Assembly (NCBI GenBank): GCA_024684375.1
Contig: JAIKWZ010000022.1
Coordinates: forward strand, 1 to 64,000
DNA length: 64,000 bases
From: Clostridiales bacterium
Lineage (GTDB): Bacteria; Bacillota; Clostridia; Christensenellales; Aristaeellaceae
Reading direction: 5' to 3'
Numbering within the stretch: the stretch's first letter is position 1; each line of letters opens with the position of its first letter. The notes beneath the pieces are model-generated. The model was not told the DNA's origin. It did not search any database and worked only from the letters and a program-made list of their open reading frames with translations. Below are positions 45,194 to 51,409 of this stretch, piece after piece. The translations under genes were made by a program, and so were the position numbers.

Positions 45194-45222
45194 ATTATAC
45201 CATAGTGTGGGCTATGTGTCAA
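45194..45222 (-). promoter_or_regulatory. Leftward consensus promoter
   Basis: On the minus strand TTGACA (45217-45222) and TATAAT (45194-45199) are 17 bp apart. Repeat 1 fills the spacer and repeat 2 touches the -35. Confidence 0.8.
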
Positions 45223-45267
45223 TAGTGTGGGCTATAGTTGATATGTTAAGTTTTTAGTGTGGGCTAT
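45202..45267. repeat. Three operator-like 14-bp repeats in the divergent promoter region
   Basis: ATAGTGTGGGCTAT occurs at 45202-45215 and 45222-45235, and once more with one change at 45254-45267. The ends of each unit are inverted (ATAG/CTAT). Spacing is 20 and 32 bp. They overlap or abut the -35 boxes of both divergent promoters. The RHH protein encoded at 45319 is the obvious binder (inference). Confidence 0.8.
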
Positions 45268-45295
45268 TGATATTTTCAAAGGTCGGTGATATAAT
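45267..45295 (+). promoter_or_regulatory. Rightward promoter of the RHH gene
   Basis: TTGATA (45267-45272) and TATAAT (45290-45295), 17-bp spacer, about 24 bp before the RHH start codon. Repeat 3 ends at the first base of the -35. Confidence 0.75.
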
Positions 45296-45318
45296 CCACA
45301 ATGCGGGAAGGTGATGAA

Positions 45319-45534
45319 ATGGCAAAGCAGAATATTCAAAAAATCAATGAATGGAAAGCCGCAAATGTGACGCGCATAAACCTTGAGTTCCGCAATGATA
45401 CGCACATTGCGGAGCGCATAAGCAAAGCCGTAGAAATGGGCAAAGCAAAAAGCCGCCAAGCCTATATACTGGATGCGATAAAAAAAGCGCTGGACGCTGA
45501 CGGCATTCCAACGCTTGAAGACGGCAACGAATAA
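45319..45534 (+). CDS. Small ribbon-helix-helix-like DNA-binding protein
   Basis: 71-residue protein. A strand NVTRINLEFRND is followed by two helices (THIAERISKAVEMG and SRQAYILDAIKKAL), the fold order of MetJ/Arc-type regulators. ATG 45319 with AAGGTGA upstream is chosen over ATG 45301. Three repeats in its promoter region suggest autoregulation and joint control of the leftward gene. Confidence 0.8.
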   Translation: MAKQNIQKINEWKAANVTRINLEFRNDTHIAERISKAVEMGKAKSRQAYILDAIKKALDADGIPTLEDGNE

Positions 45535-45632
45535 AGCAAGGCAGGCGGGCTATGTTTCAGATGAAAACGCGCCGACGCGCGAAAACGCCGCCGGAACACC
45601 CCAAATCACACCAACTTTTTCTGTGAGAAAAC

Positions 45633-45663
45633 AACAGGCAGGATATCATCCATCCTGCCTGTT
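45633..45663. terminator. Bidirectional terminator
   Basis: 12-bp stem AACAGGCAGGAT/ATCCTGCCTGTT with a 7-base loop that contains the stop codon of the minus-strand gene at 45646. Confidence 0.8.
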
Positions 45664-45906
45664 TGCATATCGCCGCGCGACAATTTTTACTTCAGGATAG
45701 TGTTTTTCCCAAGGCAGCCAAGCTGCCATATACTGGCATATTGCACGACGCATATCAGAGCTTGAACGGATAACAGCATCAATATCTGGTTCCTGTAGGT
45801 CTGGATAGTAGTAGGATAAAAGGAAGCGGTACAGTTCATCATCCTCATAGATTTCTTCAGCCGTGTATGTGTTCTCATTATAGCATATCGTTTTCGCGCA
45901 ACTCAT
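45646..45906 (-). CDS. Hypothetical protein of the element
   Basis: 86-residue acidic-to-neutral protein with aromatic-rich helices (ELYRFLLSYYYPDLQEPDID and MRRAICQYMAAWLPW). Not recognised. Its start overlaps the 3' end of the upstream small gene by 29 bp. Its stop is within a terminator loop. Confidence 0.65.
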   Translation of the reverse strand: MSCAKTICYNENTYTAEEIYEDDELYRFLLSYYYPDLQEPDIDAVIRSSSDMRRAICQYMAAWLPWEKHYPEVKIVARRYANRQDG

Positions 45907-46057
45907 CTGTCAATCCATACTCCTGCCCAAGACGGGTAAACTGTTGTTTCATATCGTAGAGGGTTTCTGGGTCATAAGTGTGGCGGCGGAGATAGCTTTT
46001 CAATTTGATAGCTTCTTCGCGCAGGGTTTCTTTTATTGACCGATAATCGTTATTCAT
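45878..46057 (-). CDS. 59-residue hypothetical protein
   Basis: Encodes a charged helical protein starting MNNDYRSIKETLREEAIKLK and ending in ELRENDML. GAGGT lies 5 bases before the ATG. It overlaps the next minus-strand gene by 29 bp and follows the hairpin array. Function unknown. Confidence 0.6.
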   Translation of the reverse strand: MNNDYRSIKETLREEAIKLKSYLRRHTYDPETLYDMKQQFTRLGQEYGLTDELRENDML

Positions 46058-46126
46058 AAATACCTCATAATCTGTTGTGTAAGTTTTGTTTCTATGAGCT
46101 TATATCCCTTTTCCCAAATAACCTTT

Positions 46127-46368
46127 TTCATTTTCACCCGCAGGGTGAAAATGAAGTAACATTTTTTTGAAGCGGAGTGCGCAGCACGGAGCTTCACAAA
46201 AATGTTACCCCCTTTCCCCTGGGGAGACGTTTTTTTCTGCCGCGCAGCGGCAAAAAAAACGTCGGGGACACTGGTTTTGAGATAAGGGAGAAAGGGAACC
46301 CCGCGCGCAAGTGCGTAGGGTTCCAAGAGCTTTCTTTTTTTGTGGGGTTCTTATATAAGACCCCACAA
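46127..46368. repeat. Array of five consecutive hairpins (possible replication or transfer origin)
   Basis: Five inverted repeats follow one another in a 323-bp gap without genes: 46127-46155 (perfect 13-bp stem, loop GCA); 46156-46208 (18-bp arms GTAACAT...GAAGC, inner stem GTGC/GCAC, loop GCA); 46226-46263 (about 17-bp stem, loop GCA); 46295-46324 (GGAACCC/GGGTTCC, loop GCAA); 46337-46368 (TTTGTGGGG/CCCCACAAA). The repeated GCA loop is striking. Neighbour is a helicase gene. Function is inference. Confidence 0.6.
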
Positions 46369-46380
46369 ATCCGGCAAGCG

Positions 46381-47550
46381 TCAAGGCTCGCGGATGAGCA
46401 GATACTGACGGTTGTGCTCGCGTCCTTCAGCGATACAATAGCCGCTGGCTTTGAAAAGCTGATAGAGCTTTTCCCAAGTAATGAGCCGTCCATTATTATC
46501 CTTTATGTTGAGCGCCTCGCGCAGCGCCTTTTTGTCTTCTTTGAATAGCGGACGGTTTAGAAAGGTTTGCGGCAAATGGATTATACCGTTTTCCTTATCA
46601 AGCACATACAAAGTATCAAGGTTGCCGCGATAGCGTCCACGAGCTTGTGTAATGTGGGTAGGATTGGTGTTATGGACAATGAAGTAATCCATATGGGAAC
46701 GAATGTTGATTGCAGTTTCACAACTGGCGTTCATCATAAAAAGGTCATACTCTGGAGGGACTTCTTCTTTTTCAATCAGGTAGGACAGTGCTTCCAACTG
46801 TTCGTTGCTCATTGGCTCCTTATATGAATAGCTCCATATACAAAGTGGATTATGACCGCATTCCCGCGCTATTGCGGCAAGCTCCTTCATTTGCTGCACA
46901 CTTGCCACATAGAGTGCACCGCGCTGGTCGGTAGGCAGTTGCCGCAAAAGCTGATGTATACTGGCGTAATTGATATGTCTGTCTTCTGTATAGTGTTTCA
47001 AGTTTGAAGTATCAACTTGAACCAAGGTAATTGGGCACAGAAGGTGTTTCAGAAAATCACTGGTTGCTGTAATACCGACAACAAGGGCTTTCCCGCGCCA
47101 GACAGCCGCACAGATGTTGTCTCGCGCAGTAGCGGTAAAATTTACTGTTTCTCCGAAATATGAGAATTGAACGATGTTATGGGCTTCATCGCAAATGATG
47201 ACTTCAAAGTTGTCTGCAAAATGAGGTTCCCGCGCACACCAAGCGCCAAACTGCGCGTATGTGGTGACAACTACTTTTGTCTCGTCAAAGTCTTTGTATG
47301 GGAAGCTGCTATTCAGGGTGCTTTCATAGAATAGGCAGGGCAGCGCCATACCTTTTTCATTGGCTATTCGGCGGCACCCGTTTTTGGTATCAATCAGATA
47401 AAGGGCTTTAGATGGAGAGGACGCCAGTGGCGCAATTATGTTTATCGCGGCTTGACTTTTGCCGCAGCCGCACGGCGCAACGATAAGATTGAACGTTCCG
47501 GTTCTGAAATAATCGGTAGTCAAAACATCGGAAAGATGGATTTCATTCAC
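46381..47550 (-). CDS. SF2 (DEAD/DEAH) helicase of the element
   Basis: 389-residue helicase. Walker A APCGCGKS at 25-32, DEAH at 121-124, a TAT motif near 162 and a motif VI-like ITQARGRYRG near 305. The C-terminal part (about 330-389) looks like a small winged or recognition domain. It is too short for a repair helicase and has no nuclease. It could unwind an origin or DNA during transfer of the element. A hairpin array follows directly downstream. Confidence 0.85.
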   Translation of the reverse strand: MNEIHLSDVLTTDYFRTGTFNLIVAPCGCGKSQAAINIIAPLASSPSKALYLIDTKNGCRRIANEKGMALPCLFYESTLNSSFPYKDFDETKVVVTTYAQFGAWCAREPHFADNFEVIICDEAHNIVQFSYFGETVNFTATARDNICAAVWRGKALVVGITATSDFLKHLLCPITLVQVDTSNLKHYTEDRHINYASIHQLLRQLPTDQRGALYVASVQQMKELAAIARECGHNPLCIWSYSYKEPMSNEQLEALSYLIEKEEVPPEYDLFMMNASCETAINIRSHMDYFIVHNTNPTHITQARGRYRGNLDTLYVLDKENGIIHLPQTFLNRPLFKEDKKALREALNIKDNNGRLITWEKLYQLFKASGYCIAEGREHNRQYLLIREP

Positions 47551-47691
47551 ATTTCATATCACCCCATTTGCTTTATTGGAAAGGTTTATTTTTTATTTCC
47601 TTTTCTAAAAAAATTATACCATAAATTCAATTCAGCCTCAAATGAGAAAAAGAGTTTAGTATTTGGCTTTTCAAAATTCAGGATATAAAAA

Positions 47692-47716
47692 AGCGACTTG
47701 ATGTATTCAAGTCGCT
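47692..47716 (-). terminator. Terminator of the paralogue-pair operon
   Basis: 10-bp stem AGCGACTTGA/TCAAGTCGCT with a T-run on the minus strand, just after the gene ending at 47778. Confidence 0.8.
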
Positions 47717-47777
47717 GATGGGAATATGGTATCAAACAATGACTGTTCACCTCCCATTTCATATTTTCAGGCTCTAT

Positions 47778-48230
47778 TTAGCCTTCTATCGTTAAGGGTC
47801 CTTGCGTGGCGTTTTGTATCTGGGAATGCCCCTGCTCAAAAACATTAAGCTGTTCATCTGTGCCAAAAGTTGCGACTTCAGGGAACATATTCAGAAACCA
47901 ACTCTTGATGTAGGGATATTTGAAGGGCTGACTGTGACATTCTGACAGAAGACGCATTTCATTGTACTTGTTCCAGTTCGCAAGCCTTCTGTCATTGTCC
48001 CCATGAGTCAGTATGTAGTCTTCCATCCAATCATAGGTCAGGCCTCTGTAGGTCTTCTTACTGGGATTTGTTTTGATATGACGCTGTGTTACTGTATAAT
48101 TGGGATAGTCTTGCCTTACTCGCTGAAGAAGCTCGTATTCTTCACTTCTGGCATTTATGGCTTTTCTTGCGAACGTCCTGTCCATAACGATGGCTTTGTT
48201 ATTATGGTTCACAAACAGAGTATTCTTCAT
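47778..48230 (-). CDS. Paralogue pair protein B, unknown function
   Basis: 150-residue protein homologous to the next gene upstream. Shared positions include a FVNHNNKAIVMDRTFARKA start, EYELLQRVRQDYPNYTV, a lysine-rich bend, GLTYDWMEDYILTH, and IKSWFLNMFPEV. The family was not recognised. ATG 48230 is used, with GGGAG 10 bases upstream; ATG 48254 is possible. The C-terminus is Gln-rich. Confidence 0.75.
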   Translation of the reverse strand: MKNTLFVNHNNKAIVMDRTFARKAINARSEEYELLQRVRQDYPNYTVTQRHIKTNPSKKTYRGLTYDWMEDYILTHGDNDRRLANWNKYNEMRLLSECHSQPFKYPYIKSWFLNMFPEVATFGTDEQLNVFEQGHSQIQNATQGPLTIEG

Positions 48231-48272
48231 CTTCCTTCTTACTCCCTTCATCACTCAAATGCTAGTATCTGG

Positions 48273-48743
48273 TTAGGCGACAAGAGCAAGTCTCTGGGCC
48301 CTCTTTTCGTCTTCCTTATCCTGCTTGGCCTTGGCTTTCTTGTCAGCAATATTCTTCAAAAGCTTTTCTCTGTTCGTGTAAAACTCACCAAAGGCTTTGA
48401 AAGCATCAAGGAACCATTCTTTGATTTCAGCATAACTTTTCGCTTTTGCTCCAACAGCCATTGCCTCTTCACTTTCACCACGAAGATTTAAATACTCTTT
48501 CATCTTGGACTTGTTCTCGTCATCGTGTGCCTTGATGTACTTTTCCATAAACTCATAGGTCAAGCCTTTGAACTCGCCCTTTTCAGGTTTGCGATTTACA
48601 ACCACGACGCTGTAAGTGGGGTAGGCAATGCGTACTTCCTGAAGGGCCTTGTACTCATCAGTTCCATACTGGCTGGCGCTCTTGGCAGTGGTCTTATCCA
48701 TCTCGATGGTCTGCTTCTTGGTGTTGATGGTGATGTTAGTCAT
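48273..48743 (-). CDS. Paralogue pair protein A, unknown function
   Basis: 156-residue protein, related over most of its length to the downstream gene: INTKKQTIEMDKTTAKSA, EYKALQEVRIAYPTYSVVVV, GLTYEFMEKYIKAH, and IKEWFLDAFKAF. The C-terminus is a basic coil (KNIADKKAKAKQDKEDEKRA). AAAGGA lies 10 bases before ATG 48743. Tandem duplication with divergence. First gene of a two-gene operon near the right end of the element. Confidence 0.75.
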   Translation of the reverse strand: MTNITINTKKQTIEMDKTTAKSASQYGTDEYKALQEVRIAYPTYSVVVVNRKPEKGEFKGLTYEFMEKYIKAHDDENKSKMKEYLNLRGESEEAMAVGAKAKSYAEIKEWFLDAFKAFGEFYTNREKLLKNIADKKAKAKQDKEDEKRAQRLALVA

Positions 48744-48952
48744 TTTCTTGTTCCTTTCTGGTTTGTAAGTGTTTTCCTTCACTTATTATCATTAGCGGGT
48801 GGTTTCGGTTCCTATTTGCTTCCCTCAACCTTGTAATTGAATTATACTACTGAACCAGAAAGCATCGGTCATTATAACGTGACACATCAAAAGAAATACG
48901 GAATAATTTGATTATTCCGTTGAACGTATTCTTTTGTATTTTTGAACCTCAA

Positions 48953-49080
48953 AAAGATGATTGAAAGTTGTATCAAAGATTATCCGTTTTTGAACCGAAA
49001 ACGCATAAAAGTGGCATAAAAGATGTTGAAAAGATGGTAGTTTAGTGGTAAAATCGGCATTACAAAAGGTGACAACATCT
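48953..49080 (-). repeat. Right arm-type integrase sites
   Basis: AAGATGTT at 49020-49027 (the inverse of AACATCTT), AAAGATGA at 48953-48960, AAGATGG at 49031 and AACATCT at 49074-49080. The rest of 48744-49220 shows no gene. The set mirrors the repeats at the left end. Confidence 0.5.
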
Positions 49081-49221
49081 CAAGGTGACAATTTGCCTGA
49101 TTTTTGGGCATGTGAGATGAGTGTAGGACAACTTTTGTGACAACGGTGAAATGAGAGAATTGAAGAAAAAACGGAGCGATTTCCTCAGAAATCACCCCGA
49201 AAATGCTTCAAAAACGCTGAT

Positions 49222-49770
49222 TTACTTCCCGAAGTACCTCTCCAGCAGGCCCTTGAAGGCTTTGCCGTGACGGGCTTCGTCCCTGGCCATTTCATGCACG
49301 GTGTCATGGATGGCGTCGAGGTTCAGGGCCTTGGCCTTCTTGGCCAGCTCGGTCTTGCCGGCGGTGGCGCCGTTCTCGGCGGCTACGCGCACCTTAAGGT
49401 TCTCCTCGGTGCTGGGTGACACGCACTCGCCCAGCAGCTCCGCGAACTTGGCGGCGTGCTCGGCTTCCTCGAACGCGGCGGTCTTCCAGTACTCGGCGAT
49501 CTCGGGATAGCCTTCCCTGGCGGCGGCGCGGCTCATGGCAAGGTACATGCCCACTTCGGAGCACTCGCCCTCAAAGTTGGCCCTGAGGCCGTCCTTTATC
49601 TCTGCGGGAACGTCCTTGGCGATGCCGATCACGTGCTCGGCGGCCCAGTCCAGCTGGTCTTCAACTACCTCGACGAATTTCTCGCCCGGAACCTTGCAGC
49701 GGGGGCATCTCTCGGGACGCTCTTCGCTCTCTACGATCTCACCGCAAACTGTACATCTCCACTTTTTCAT
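49222..49770 (-). CDS. rbr: Reverse rubrerythrin, target gene of the element
   Basis: 182-residue peroxidase for oxygen and peroxide protection in anaerobes. The rubredoxin domain comes first (Cys6, Cys9, Cys22, Cys25), then the ferritin-like diiron domain ([11 protein letters not shown] near 66; EEAEH at 101-105; DEARH at 164-168). This order defines reverse rubrerythrin of Clostridia. The last codons, after the att core at 161-167, come from the integrated element: [14 protein letters not shown], against GKAFAGLLKRYFGK in the displaced host copy. Promoter at 49811-49839. Confidence 0.95.
   Translation of the reverse strand: MKKWRCTVCGEIVESEERPERCPRCKVPGEKFVEVVEDQLDWAAEHVIGIAKDVPAEIKDGLRANFEGECSEVGMYLAMSRAAAREGYPEIAEYWKTAAFEEAEHAAKFAELLGECVSPSTEENLKVRVAAENGATAGKTELAKKAKALNLDAIHDTVHEMARDEARHGKAFKGLLERYFGK
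49271..49290. repeat. attR core inside the rubrerythrin gene
   Basis: CGGGCTTCGTCCCTGGCCAT, identical to 30419-30438. On the minus strand it codes Met-Ala-Arg-Asp-Glu-Ala-Arg, covering Glu165 of the DEARH iron-binding motif. Confidence 0.85.
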
Positions 49771-49810
49771 AGCACACCTCTTATAATAGTATTGGGTCTA
49801 CCCGTGAGCT

Positions 49811-49839
49811 ATTGTATATGCGCGCGGGGACTTTGTCAA
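49811..49839 (-). promoter_or_regulatory. Promoter of rubrerythrin
   Basis: On the minus strand TTGACA (49834-49839) and TACAAT (49811-49816), 17 bp apart. A TTATAAT sequence at 49780-49786 resembles only half a PerR box. Confidence 0.65.
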
Positions 49840-50015
49840 GTGCCCCGAAAGTTACCGTGCCTCATGACGGGAGGGAGCGCCGCGCGCTGCCCGCAGAGCT
49901 CGAACTGTACCCTCAGCAACCCTCATCCGCAGCCCTGCGTGCGGCAAAAATCGAACTTTAACAAATACTCTTCAAAAAATGTTCGTATTTTTACCGAATT
50001 TTTGCGCGATTAACA

Positions 50016-50043
50016 TTTACAGCATTTAGGTTTCTGGTATAAT
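50016..50043 (+). promoter_or_regulatory. Promoter of the BMP importer operon
   Basis: TTTACA (50016-50021) and TATAAT (50038-50043), 16-bp spacer, 43 bp before the start codon. The gap 49840-50015 shows no gene and no recognised riboswitch. Confidence 0.65.
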
Positions 50044-50086
50044 AGCATCATTCCCCGGTACAAATCATATTTGGAGGGTATCTTTA

Positions 50087-51268
50087 ATGAAGAAGCTGCT
50101 TAGTCTGGTCCTGGCCGCCGTTATGGCCATTGCCTGCATGGGCTTTGCTTTCGCCGAAGGCGAGACCATAAAGCTGGGCGTTATCCTGCTGCACGACGAA
50201 GATTCCACTTACGACAACAACTTCATCAACGCCGCCAAGGCAGTCGAAGCGGAACTGGGCATCGAGCTGGTGCTGCGCCGCAACATTGACGAATCCAATG
50301 CCTGCTACGAAGTAGCGTGCGAGCTCGCCGAAGAAGGCTGCAACATCGTGTTCGCCGACTCTTTCGGCCATGAGACCTACATGATCGAGGCCGCCAAAGA
50401 GTATCCCGAAGTGGAGTTCTGCCACGCCACCGGCACCATGGCCCACACCGAGAAGCTCGACAATTACCACAACGCCTTCGCTTCCATATATGAAGGCCGC
50501 TTCCTGGCGGGCATCGCCGCCGGCATGAAGATCAACGAGATCAAGGCCGCCGGCCAGCTCAAGGGCGAAACTCCCCTGATCGGCTACGTCGGCGCGTTCA
50601 CCTACGCCGAAGTTATTTCCGGCTACACCAGCTTCTTCCTGGGCGCCAGGAGCGTTTGCCCCGACGTTACCATGAAGGTGCAGTTCACCGGTTCCTGGTA
50701 CGACGAGACCGAAGAAGCCAACGCCGCCAAGGCGCTGATCGCCGCCGGCTGTGACCTGATCTCCCAGCACGCCGACTCCATGGGCGCTCCTTCCGTGTGC
50801 GAGGACGCCAATATCCCCAACATCTCCTACAACGGCTCCACCGTGGAAGCCTGCCCCAACACCTTCATCGTGGCCAGCCGCATCGACTGGGCTCCCTACC
50901 TGAAGTTCGTGTGCGAGAAGGTCGCCGCGGGCGAGAAGTTCGACTATGACTACACCGGCACCATCCTGACCGGTTCCGTCAAGCTCACCGACGTCAACAC
51001 CGCTGCCGCAGCTGCCGGCACCGTGGAAGCCATTGAAGCCGCTACTGCCGCTCTGAACGAGGGCAGCCTCAAGGTGTTCGCCACCGATACCTTCACCGTA
51101 AAGGGCGAAGCTCTGACCAGCTATCAGGCCGACGTCGACACCGACGACGCCTACACTCCCGACACCGAAGTTATCAACGACGGCGAGTTCTCCGAGAGCT
51201 TCTTCCGTTCCGCTCCTTACTTCGACATCACCATCGACGGCATCGAGCTGCTCAACACCGCGTTCTAA
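50087..51268 (+). CDS. BMP-family (Med/PnrA-like) ABC importer binding protein
   Basis: 393-residue secreted binding protein. The signal peptide (1-24) ends in FAFAEGE; an AIAC sequence makes a lipoprotein anchor possible but the lipobox is weak. The mature part has the BMP/PnrA fold order: KLGVILLHDEDSTYDNNF, CNIVFADSFGHE, LAGIAAGM, GYVGAFTYAEVISGYTSFF and AAGCDLISQHADS. Family members bind nucleosides or related small molecules. First of four importer genes; 142 bp with a hairpin lie before the ATPase. Confidence 0.92.
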   Translation: MKKLLSLVLAAVMAIACMGFAFAEGETIKLGVILLHDEDSTYDNNFINAAKAVEAELGIELVLRRNIDESNACYEVACELAEEGCNIVFADSFGHETYMIEAAKEYPEVEFCHATGTMAHTEKLDNYHNAFASIYEGRFLAGIAAGMKINEIKAAGQLKGETPLIGYVGAFTYAEVISGYTSFFLGARSVCPDVTMKVQFTGSWYDETEEANAAKALIAAGCDLISQHADSMGAPSVCEDANIPNISYNGSTVEACPNTFIVASRIDWAPYLKFVCEKVAAGEKFDYDYTGTILTGSVKLTDVNTAAAAAGTVEAIEAATAALNEGSLKVFATDTFTVKGEALTSYQADVDTDDAYTPDTEVINDGEFSESFFRSAPYFDITIDGIELLNTAF

Positions 51269-51285
51269 ACCATAAACGCTTTGCA

Positions 51286-51395
51286 TGAAGGGGGAAACAC
51301 TTTCCCCCTTCATTGCGTCTTTTCAGCGATCAGTGGTCAGCGATCAATGGCGTTCAAAGTCGCCTCTGACCGCTCACCACTAACCACTAACCGCT
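51286..51395 (+). terminator. Hairpin attenuator and degenerate repeats inside the importer operon
   Basis: 12-bp perfect stem TGAAGGGGGAAA/TTTCCCCCTTCA (51286-51312) without an immediate T-run. It is followed by a degenerate run of ATCAGTGGTCAGCGATCA and CCACTAACCACTAACCGC type repeats (51325-51395). It likely lowers expression of downstream genes relative to the binding protein. Confidence 0.6.
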
Positions 51396-51409
51396 CTTCG
51401 GAGGTATTT

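Larger units (their letters stand above)
30419..49290. mobile_element. Integrative element in the 3' end of the rubrerythrin gene
   Basis: An 18.8-kb element bounded by a 20-bp direct repeat, with a tyrosine integrase next to the left end. It restores the rubrerythrin reading frame on the right with its own variant C-terminus and leaves the original 3' end on the left. Cargo: WYL regulator, type I restriction-modification operon, serine resolvase, ArdC-like protein, RHH regulator, SF2 helicase and many small unknowns. The base composition is lower in GC than the chromosome on both sides. No relaxase, coupling protein, secretion or capsid gene is seen, so it is not a self-sufficient conjugative element or phage. 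Confidence 0.88.

Noticed and set aside
45515-45700. Plus-strand frame of 61 codons after the RHH gene
   Set aside because: It runs through a terminator stem and over the opposite gene, and has no ribosome site.
49780-49794. Possible PerR box upstream of rubrerythrin
   Set aside because: Only the first half TTATAAT fits; the second half has too many mismatches.
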